In this document: positions 9,843 to 19,300 of the stretch, piece after piece
How positions within the stretch are numbered: position 1 is the first letter of the stretch
Layout: each line of letters begins with the position of its first letter
DNA from: Schizochytrium sp. TIO01
Lineage: Eukaryota; Sar; Bigyra; Thraustochytrida; Thraustochytriidae
NCBI GenBank assembly: GCA_004764695.1
Contig: SMSO01000014.1
Coordinates: forward strand, 1,377,148-1,441,147
DNA: 64,000 nt
Direction: 5' to 3'
The notes under the pieces: model-generated
Told to the model about the DNA's origin: nothing
The model's database searches: none
What the model saw: the letters and a program-made list of their open reading frames with translations, nothing else
Translations under genes and position numbers: made by a program

Positions 9843-12444
9843 GATCTCACGCACGGATGTATCGAGGTACCCAAGTAAAGCCGAGGCTCCACGTAGCGCC
9901 TTGCGCCGCCAATTCTCTTGATGTGATATCTCAGATCTCCGGTCACTCTGGACCTCTTCAATTTCTTCCCCTCGGTCCTCTTCTGCTTCAGAGGTCCTCC
10001 CCCAACTCTTGAACCGCGTCAGCTTTGTCGTTTTTCTTGAGCTCTTTAGAGCCCTTCGTTATCACGCTGCAAGAGTTTTGGTATTATTTCCTCGATGACA
10101 CTCGGGTTGCAGTCTCTGCGAGCTCCTAGTTCTGCTTTTGCCTTTCTCCTTGCTTCTCTGAATTGGTCTTCGCTTCGCTGGTGGAGCTCGTGAGAGGGTC
10201 GTGAGAGGGTGTTTTTTCAAGACCTAGCTTTTGAAGGAGACTTGCCTTTCAAAGGTGAGCACTATAATGACTTGGAACGAAGAAAACCAAGTAAAAAGCA
10301 CCCTGCAACCAAGAAGAAAGCCGAGGCACTTCCCTCGCACGGGAATTGCAAGCGCTGTCCTCTAAGGTCCTAGCGCCTCACTCTTGCGTCTAAGACGCCC
10401 CTGATGAGGTCCAAACTCAAGGTTTGCCGCCTCAAAAAGGACTTTCCTCCGGCGCGTGCACGTGCTCAAAATATATTGTACTAGTAATCTCGGGCGCACT
10501 ACAAGCCGTGTGCGCGCGTGATTAATTGATCTATTTTCGCTCTCTCGCTGATTCGGCGTGAAGGCCGGGAACGAAGGAAACTCGCAGCAGCCCTTCTTTG
10601 GGGTTCCTGGAGCTGCCCGAGGGTACCTGATTGCCAGTACCCTGTTCGCGCGCTTACAGCTGCGAATCTATTTGTGAAGGTAAGTACTTCGCACGTCGAG
10701 GAAGGGAGATGGAGCAAGATGATGACTTTGGACGCTGTACTGCTGCTGCGCTGCTCTTTTGTATACAACCCAAGATGGTACACCATAGCAGCTTGTATTA
10801 CTACTTAATCGAGGCCCAAAGTGCATCGGCACGCGCGCTTATCTCGTAGATGCGTTCACATGTCTGTTCCGTTCTACACATATTGCAAACACATTGTAGA
10901 ACGTTCTTTATTCGTTCTTTCCCTGAGGTGTGTTCTTCTCGTCTTGCGCACTATGTGACCATGCAACTTACAGTCGCTAGGAGTTATCTAGTGAGAGATA
11001 ATGCAACATCTGTGAGGTGTACCGTGAGATCGGCCTTAGCCAGCGAAGAACGGGTGAGATCCAGACTAAGGACGCGGTGTCCTCTTCAAGACGACTAGAG
11101 CCCTGCACGCCATTTATTGTGACAGTTGCAGCCAGGTTCGAGTGGCTCAAGTAAGCAAGTAAGTAGAGAACCATGTGCGCCCAAAACCCGGAAGCATTTC
11201 GACCCTCCCATTGTGCATTTCCATAGGACCCAGTGTACTTCTACGAGTAACACATAGCACGGGATAGGACCTCCCATAGTGTACATGGCGGTTGAGAGCC
11301 CAATAAATGCTAATTGATGACCATCTCAGGCTTGCTTTATCATTTGTTGTTGGATTATTTGGCGTAGTCTGATTGGATGTTGTGCGAGCTGCTGATGATC
11401 GGTGCTCCAAGCCAAAACCTTCCTCCTTTAGTTGCATCCATGACCCCCTACGTATAAATGGTTCGTTTGCAGCGTTGGAAAGCGTGCATGTATATTTTTT
11501 GATTCAATTTTGATATTTTCATTCAGAGCGGGGCCTCTTTCAGTTTCACATAACTAGCGTTATTAAATATTCGGTTTCAGTCGCTCTCGTTATGTTTCTT
11601 TATTTATCGCTGCGTATATTTTCAATTTCTGACTACTACTACTAGCAGTTGTTTCCATTCTGTCCTGCGCAGCGCACGTCGTGGCAGACCTCGAGGTGCT
11701 CGAGTGCCTGGATTTGATTAAATCCGCACACTTCGACGACGGGGTGCTGGCTCGTTCGAATACTCTAGGTCAGGGAAACGTGGATTAACTTCAGGATTTT
11801 GGGTTTCGAACGAACCCAGATCGTTGTCGTGTCTTTGAACGTGGACCGTCTCGCTGCGGAGGCTTTGCGTCAAAGTGCTTCTGATCTACCTCCGTCGACG
11901 ATCCACGCAGACTCCGCTCTTTTCTCTCGCTCGGCAGCCGCAAACGCCGGCGCCGAGCGAGGGCCTTCACGTAGCGCCGAGGATGCGCTGGTTGGCCTTA
12001 TTTAAAATCAAAAGTACAAACAGGAGAAGAAACTATCTCGCAGAGGCAACTAGAGACCGGGACCAGATTAACTATCAACTTCAGAAGTAAGGATAATAAG
12101 CATCATCAATAGCATCGCCGTTTCTATTTGCGAGGCTTTAAAAAGCAAACCAACAGGAAATCGTGGAGGACTTTGGAAAATCGCTAATTTCGTAACTTGG
12201 AGATACCCTCAAGATTGGTGTGTTTACCTGGCGTGGTGCTAATATTTTTTAAGACTGTATCAATCAAACTTGCAGATCTGATTGATCAGGCTCCGTGGGG
12301 TTGCATTTTGTTAAAATCTTGCGGCTAGTCACGTTGTTGGAGCGACCAGTATCGCGTCGTGTTCAGAAGGTTCTTATTTACAAGTGTCATTAACTTGGTG
12401 TTGCCTTTAGCGGACTAGCCTAAAGCACTTGCAAATCGTAAAAC
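9843..12444. other. Divergent intergenic region, Ste20 kinase / NEK kinase
   Basis: 2.6 kb without a supported gene. Bases 9843-10058 continue the kinase frame for 72 codons without a stop or an ATG. Elsewhere only short ORFs occur. Small inverted repeats include GGATTT-GATT-AAATCC at 11710-11725 and GGGTT...AACCC near 11800-11816. No RNA gene was recognised. Confidence 0.55.
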
Positions 12445-15400
12445 ATGGATAGGTATCAGGAACGACGAGTGATAGGGCGTGGGAATTATGGCACAGCACG
12501 ACTTGTTCGTGATCGACAGACTGGCGCTAAGCTAGTGGTGAAAAAGATCCCGCTGAGCTCCCTTTCAGAAAAGGAAAGACGGGATGCAGAGAGTGAGTGC
12601 AAGCTTTTAGCCACACTTCACCATCCAAATATTGTGGAATACATCGAGAGCTTCTTGGAGGAGGAATCGTTGCATTTGGTTACACAATACTGTGAACAAG
12701 GTGACCTCGCAAAACTTATCAAACATTATAAAAAGCGCGGGAAATTCTTTCCAGAAAAGCAAATTGTGGACTGGTTTATTCAGATTGCCATGGCTGTGGA
12801 TTATATTCACAGCCTGAACGTGATGCATCGTGATCTGAAAACAGGAAATGTCTTTTTAACCAAAACCAACGTCATTAAATTGGGCGACTTCGGAATCGCA
12901 AAGGTTCTTGACTCTACGCTGGAACAAGCTAACACTGTGGTTGGAACACCCTATTACATGTCCCCAGAAGTCTGTGAAAATAAGCAATACGACAAAAAAT
13001 CAGATCTTTGGGCCATGGGTTGCATTTTGTATGAATTGTGTACGCTAAATCACGCATTTGATGCGTCCAACCTTCTTGGTCTTGTCTTTAAGATCGTCCA
13101 GGAAAGTTACCCACCTATTCCTGATGTATATAGTCCTGAGCTCCGCGAGCTTGTCGGCCAGCTTTTGAGTAAAGACCCGAGCCGGCGCCCATCGTGTAGG
13201 CGTATCTTTCGCATGCCGTTTATTAGAAAACGGCTGGAGGAGCTCGCCACCTCAGCGTCCTTAGGAGATGCGCCAGCGTCAACTACTGAATTGAAGCACC
13301 CGGCATCTGCGCCTTCACTAATTGAATCCAATGAGAACCATGTATATTCTTCACCAGCCCCTGTCTCAGGGGAGGAGGATATCGAATCATCTATGGCAGC
13401 GCTAAATATTGGAGAATCGAATCATGTGTCCACGAATGAATTGCCCCCTGCAGCTGCTTCTTCGGTTGCTCGCAAGACCAGACGTGCTCACAAGACCTCC
13501 TCAACATCATCTTCATCATCCCTACCCATGCCATCATCTAACTCTCGCCAACCGCTTTCTGGTGCGCCGCCCCCTCCGCTCCCTCCTCCATTACAAAAAG
13601 GGCCACCACTTTATCAGCAGCAGAAGCAGAAACAGGGAACTGCTGAGGATGAATATTTAAAGAAAACAATGCGTAGAACTACCTCTTTACGCCGCCAAAA
13701 TAGCGATGTCCAGAACAGACACCCTCCAAGAAGTAGTCGTGTGCGAGAACGAAGTGAAGATTTTGACTCACTTCACCCACGTGAGAGTAATAGCTCAATG
13801 ACCCCGTCGCGACGAACTATGAGCATGCAAACTATGAAAACCCCCAGTCGTCTTGAAAAAGATGATGCGGTAAAGGCTACATCAAGGGCTACATCTCCCT
13901 CCTTAGGGGGTACAATTCTTATGCCTCCTGCTATGCTTACTTTATCTTCAGTGGCGGCAAATCTCACTGTGGAAACTCAGATGCACGGCCTATCACCAGC
14001 CGAGCTATCTGACGGCTCGGCAATGACACCGCTTGACTTGGCTAAAGAACGCAAACTGGCAGCATTAAAGAAACGCGAGGAGGAGTTGCGGGCGGCTACA
14101 CTAAGCAACATTGAATCTCGCCGCGCGGCAAAGCGACGCTCCCAGGAGTTTTTCATGCCGAGTGCTGAGAATTATTTGGCCGGAGATTATGCAGATACTC
14201 CCCCCACAGCTTCATCTCGAACTGAAGGAGTCCGTTATAACAAGGATCATGCTACAGCTCCTGGGGCGAACGGTCTGGCTCTATCATCAAATTCGACTTT
14301 TACTCAGCCAGTTAACCAAGGTAGCAAGGAGTACGAACAATATGCTGGCGGTGAAGACGAAGAGGCATCGCCCTCGTTGACAGCAAAACGTTTGTCTGAT
14401 ACTCGTGAAGCTGAAACGTTTGCCTTTGCAGCCCCTGCAGCAGGCGTCGAAAAGGAATCAAAGACCCCAGATTTATATAGCTCCTCTGAGTATGATAATT
14501 TACCGCAGCAATCTGTTCCCACGGCACTAGGAATGAGAAAAGCTAGCCTTCCTGGCCGTCTAACTACAAAAGAAGCTCTTTTTCGAGAGTGGGATTCAAC
14601 TTTGGCAACAGACCAGATTCACGAGTATATACACAGTGAGAACCCTCATATGGAGAAATCCCATAGTATGCATGTGCCTCGAAGCCAATCTCGCTCGACT
14701 CGTCCAGCTACTGGCGCTGCTGGCTCCCGTCATTCATACTCCAATTCTCCCGGACCATCTCGACGAGTAGCAACAACTGCTACGTCTGCAAGACAGCGTC
14801 GCACGTTTCAGCATGTCAACCATCACCACTACATGCGGCCCCGAACCGGTTCAAATAGCAGTGGCGGCAGTGATGTAGATAATAGTCGTCGTCGCTCACT
14901 ACCTCATAATCGACTCGAGGCTTATGAAGAAGATCAAGAAGAAGAAATCGTTGTACCATATGACATGGATGAGCGCCCTATTAAGGCGAGTGGTCGCTAT
15001 GACGTAGAAGAGTGGGCTGCTGCTCAGCAGCACTATCAACAGAAGCAGCGGCGCGAAGGGTGCCGACCTCAAGTTTCCTCAAACGAAAGTGAGAAACTCT
15101 TGCAACCATCCTCGGCCAGTATTGTGTCTGTTGAAGATGAATGCAGTGACTTTGATTCAGATGAAAGTGAAGAGCTTCTAGCAGTGCATGAATCTCATCT
15201 TGTTGAACCAAGTCCTCTCATTCATGACAAATTTGATGAGAAGGACGCACGGTTGGTGCTTGCCGAGTGCAAAAAGCATGTTCACCATCGTGGAGATGCC
15301 TGGGCTGCGCCCTCTTCGCAGAATGGAAAACAGTTTTCCAGGCGAACCAGCCAAGGCAGCGTGATGTCATCTTCTGGTTCAGTCTCTACGGACAAACGCA

Positions 15401-15642
15401 TTGGTCTCGAGTGGCATGGAATTGCTGAAAAACAGCGTGAGCGCCTTACCAATGTCTTGGGAACTCAACAGTTTGATCAAGTTTATGCCTTTTTAAAAAA
15501 GTTTCACGAGTCGAATGCAGCAAGTTCTTCCTCCGTGGAGATTGAACATCACTTGCGATCAATTGTTGGCAAAGATAAAGTAACGTTCTGTTTCGAGGTG
15601 GATCAGCTCATCTATATTGAAGAAACTTATCTTACGCATTAG
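12445..15642 (+). CDS. NIMA-related (NEK-family) protein kinase
   Basis: A 1065-residue protein from an ATG. The kinase domain at 4-263 has GRGNYGTA (11-18), catalytic Lys33 in VVKKI, HRDLKTGNVFL (128-138), DFG (148-150) and GTPYYMSPE (167-175). HRDLKT.N.F and GTPYYMSPE are hallmarks of NEK kinases, closest in feel to NEK1/NEK5. After the kinase come about 700 residues of Ser-, Pro- and Arg-rich, probably disordered sequence, with a proline run (PPPPLPPPL) and a short charged helix (KERKLAALKKREEELR). The last 75 residues are ordered again: QQFDQVYAFLKKF, HHLRSIVGKDK, QLIYIEETYL. NEKs act in cilium, centrosome and mitotic control, but the role here is not shown. The unusually long tail has no named domain that I recognise. 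Confidence 0.92.
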   Translation: MDRYQERRVIGRGNYGTARLVRDRQTGAKLVVKKIPLSSLSEKERRDAESECKLLATLHHPNIVEYIESFLEEESLHLVTQYCEQGDLAKLIKHYKKRGKFFPEKQIVDWFIQIAMAVDYIHSLNVMHRDLKTGNVFLTKTNVIKLGDFGIAKVLDSTLEQANTVVGTPYYMSPEVCENKQYDKKSDLWAMGCILYELCTLNHAFDASNLLGLVFKIVQESYPPIPDVYSPELRELVGQLLSKDPSRRPSCRRIFRMPFIRKRLEELATSASLGDAPASTTELKHPASAPSLIESNENHVYSSPAPVSGEEDIESSMAALNIGESNHVSTNELPPAAASSVARKTRRAHKTSSTSSSSSLPMPSSNSRQPLSGAPPPPLPPPLQKGPPLYQQQKQKQGTAEDEYLKKTMRRTTSLRRQNSDVQNRHPPRSSRVRERSEDFDSLHPRESNSSMTPSRRTMSMQTMKTPSRLEKDDAVKATSRATSPSLGGTILMPPAMLTLSSVAANLTVETQMHGLSPAELSDGSAMTPLDLAKERKLAALKKREEELRAATLSNIESRRAAKRRSQEFFMPSAENYLAGDYADTPPTASSRTEGVRYNKDHATAPGANGLALSSNSTFTQPVNQGSKEYEQYAGGEDEEASPSLTAKRLSDTREAETFAFAAPAAGVEKESKTPDLYSSSEYDNLPQQSVPTALGMRKASLPGRLTTKEALFREWDSTLATDQIHEYIHSENPHMEKSHSMHVPRSQSRSTRPATGAAGSRHSYSNSPGPSRRVATTATSARQRRTFQHVNHHHYMRPRTGSNSSGGSDVDNSRRRSLPHNRLEAYEEDQEEEIVVPYDMDERPIKASGRYDVEEWAAAQQHYQQKQRREGCRPQVSSNESEKLLQPSSASIVSVEDECSDFDSDESEELLAVHESHLVEPSPLIHDKFDEKDARLVLAECKKHVHHRGDAWAAPSSQNGKQFSRRTSQGSVMSSSGSVSTDKRIGLEWHGIAEKQRERLTNVLGTQQFDQVYAFLKKFHESNAASSSSVEIEHHLRSIVGKDKVTFCFEVDQLIYIEETYLTH

Positions 15643-16358
15643 TAGTTCAGTGAAATTAGCGCTGTACTTGTCCATTCTAGACTGTGCATTACTTAACTGC
15701 ACGACCAATAATATAAAGTCCTTTTTTGGCGAAAGATGGATTGTCAGCAGTAAGAAGATTCTATGCAGAATTCAGGATCTACCATAAGGGAAACAAAGTA
15801 TTAAAAGATTGCAACGTGAAACCATTTTCAGAGTCACTCGTTTGTGATAAGCTAGTACTAGTTCGTTCTTACAAAGCACAAAGATTAATACAAATAGCCT
15901 ATTTGACTCCATATATCTATTTTAATTTGTGCCAGGGTGTATAGCAGATTAACATTTTTTCCAACAAATAATAATTCTCCAAATGGTACCAACCCCTTAC
16001 ATTTTTTCCAAAACGCTTGTCCATCTCGTTGGCATCTTCTTCTACTTTCTTCTTTTGGACTGTTGATTCCACCAAGCCAAATGATGAGTTCTAAATTACA
16101 GCCAAGACCTCTTTTGAACCGAGTTCTTAATTCCAGAATTTAATTCTCTCCCCACAAATGATAGAGCGCTGTATTAAAAATTTTTTTAAAAAATCACGGA
16201 AGAGTCTTCATGGAATTTCTACCAAGATTGATATATATATATTGTAGTTACAAAGTCAATCTAAATGTCCCAAGTACTAAGTACTAGCTTGCAAATTATA
16301 ACAGGAATGAAAACTTTCGTTCATATGAATATTTTTCTAGACCCACTTGGATTGTTGC
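15643..16358. other. Convergent intergenic region, NEK kinase / Sec7 protein
   Basis: AT-rich shared 3' flank with a short TA run near 16233-16245. No gene or RNA was recognised. Confidence 0.6.
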
Positions 16359-19300
16359 TCATGCTACTGTCGCTACTGACGCTGACCCCTCACTCCAGCC
16401 TGGTGCAACTTGCGCAAGAATCGATAGAAAAAGACGCTTTGCTTCATCTTTAGATGTGGTTCCAAGTGAGTGCCATACCTTGTATTTTGAGTATGATACC
16501 CAGTCTTCGGAGGAAGGCTCGTCAATTGCACACTTGCCTTGCGTAGATTGCTTAAAGTAGCCGTACATAAGTAACTTTTGCTCGTCCGTAGCTACGAAGC
16601 GAACATGGCTGCTTGTAAGAATAGGCTTGGCGAAACGAAGGCCCACAACAAACTTTTGATGCAGTTCATGAGAGGGCATTGCCATCATTGCAGGGTCTGC
16701 GTCCCCCGTGTGAGTTGCCAATGATTCCAACCACAGATTTTTCGTCTCCAGCGGAAGACTTTGTATATCTTCCATCGAAGGCCGGCGCTGACATCGATCG
16801 TTATCCTGAATAGGATTTGGTGAAGAGGATGATTCTGTGCGTAAGCGAGACAAGCTGGAAGATTGGTCTTCACCCTTATTGAAGATCTGATCATGTTTAC
16901 CCAGCCGTCTCGTTCGCATGGCTCCTGTAAGTGTTCCGGTATCCTCCATCAACTGCATGCCATCTTCATCCAGTCCTTGACGCTGATCAAAATCGATTAA
17001 ATTGCAACCACATTCGTCTTCTGAACGAGAGTCGGCATCGCAGATATCTTCTTCATCCTCCTCATCGTCGTCTTCGATGTCACATTCAAACGCTTTAGGA
17101 TCATGAATTGAGTCATCGTCGTCAGAGTCTACCTCAAGATCTTCCCGCTCACCACCGCTATCCCCAAGCCCTGCTCTGTGCATGGCACGTCCATTGCCGC
17201 GACTAGGCTGTCCTGTGTTATAACTTCGTGCGTTATTTCCACCTGTCCCAAGTGACCTAGCAGCGTGAAGATCACGTGCCATTACATCGGCTTGCTCCAT
17301 TGCACTCACTGAAGGCGATGGAGCAGAGAGTTGTTCTAAGTAAATGGCATCAATAGCGTATTTAATCTCGCGCATCCATTCTAGGCGCTCCTGGTCTGTT
17401 CTAGTTTGCACAACAAAGGATTTACGAGGATGCCGGATTTCGAATACACGGTCTATGCTGCTCTCCCGGACTTGCATAGTGTGTAGGTTGAGTTGTTGAT
17501 GTACGTGAAGTTTGCTTCCCGTGAGGGTTCGCTGGCTAGCGTAGAGGAGTACATCTGAGAAGAGGAAGAACTGATACTTACGAAATTTGGTGTTTCTTCC
17601 CTTCTTCGATAAAACTCCCTCTCGGAGGAAACGTCTGCCAGGCTCCACGAGAGAGACGTGGCCATCAAATCTTTTTTGAATGGCAATCAGCACCTCACGT
17701 GACTGTCTTTCCACAATCATCTCTTTCATGCTTGATGTAAGGTGATGCACCTCATTGATCACATCAATCACATCTCGCGATGCACACGATGCGCTCATAA
17801 CATCTGTATACCATTTATCTTTTAGATGCTCACCTTTGAGCACGCCTAAAGAGTTAATGGACTCTGCTGTATTATTGGTATACAAGTAATGCACCTTAGC
17901 TAACAGCATCGCAAATGCTTTGCGTTCTTCTTCCATTCCTAGAAAGAGTGAGATTGAGATACAGTGACTGAGTATGTCAAGAGCATGAGAAACAGCGTCT
18001 AGTGAGAATACTTTCGGCCTTTCGAGAATTTTGGTCACCACGGAAAAAAAGTGTACCCATACAATCTCAAACATGACTTTCACGGCTTCCCGGGTGACAC
18101 GGTTGTTATATGTGCGCCACTCGGTTGAAAATGCGCAAGTTAGAGAGTGCATCGTACCAACGGAGCTTGCCAGCTTGCGCTGAAATATGGAATTTGCCTT
18201 TTGGCGCGTAATAGTTGGCTCGTTTGATCGTGCACGATACGCTTCCGCCCCTAGAGCCGCTGCCATGTTGATTTCCTCACGAATACTATCGGAAACTTGT
18301 AGGTCTTCTCCGGAAAATTCACTGTTGGATGACATATCAGTCGAAGCGCGATCGCTGGAAGAGTGACTACTACTTACAACACTCGCGGCACCGCCAGCAT
18401 TTGAAGATAATGAGGACATCCCACTAGGTGAGACGTAATTTCCAATTGACGATGTTGCTGGGCCACTTTGAACGACTTTCTCTCGCGTTGCGCCATAGGT
18501 GCGAGATGACGTATCCAAATTGTCCTCTTCAGTGGCAAATTTAATTTCCTTTCGCTGAACAGACTTATAAAGACGGACGCCAAACTCCTGCGATATACGA
18601 TCACCATTCTCAATCAAAGATATCTGTTTGAGGAATTGCTCTTGAGTCATCCGTTTTTTCTTGTTTACATTTGGATTATGCAAATCAGTATTAAGCATGA
18701 TAGTCGTGAAAGCTAAAAGCATGATCATGTCTTGGTCCTTTTTGGAAAACTCGTCTTGATTTTGGTTGACGAACCATTCAGCAAAAGAGTCCATGAGCGC
18801 CTCTACTTGTTGACCCTCCCCAGGTAGGAAAAAATGGCCTTTCTCCAGGTACATTCGAAGACATTGTTCAAAGCTCTTTCCAGCAAAAGGTAGTGCACTT
18901 ACGAATGCAAAACGAATGTGGTTCATAACTTCGTCATTAGACCTTGATCCTAGGTAATTGCCAATACTACGCTCTCCAAGCTCTTTGTGATATAAATGTA
19001 AGAAGATTGAGATTTGAGTCGGCGTAGTTTGCAAAAGACCCGCTTCTGATAGGTACTTGATAGCCTTGCCAGCATTCTTGCTCTTTTGAGAAAGCTGAAA
19101 GGCTTGCTCGAATTCTCGACTTGCATTCTGGCGCTCCTTTTGACGCGTTCGCACAAGTGCTTCGGCGACTTTTGTTTTCGCTTCTCCCGCAGAGTCGTGG
19201 CCTGCATAAGCTTCATCATTTTCATCGTTCGCATAAAACTCAAGTGCTTGCATAGCCTGAGAGGACCGCTTCCTAAGCGTGGCGTCCGTTTGCATGAGTC

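Noticed and set aside
11710-11725. GGATTT-GATT-AAATCC hairpin with the same geometry as the histone stem-loop
   Set aside because: It lies upstream of a kinase gene, lacks the conserved flanks and occurs once, so chance is the simpler explanation.
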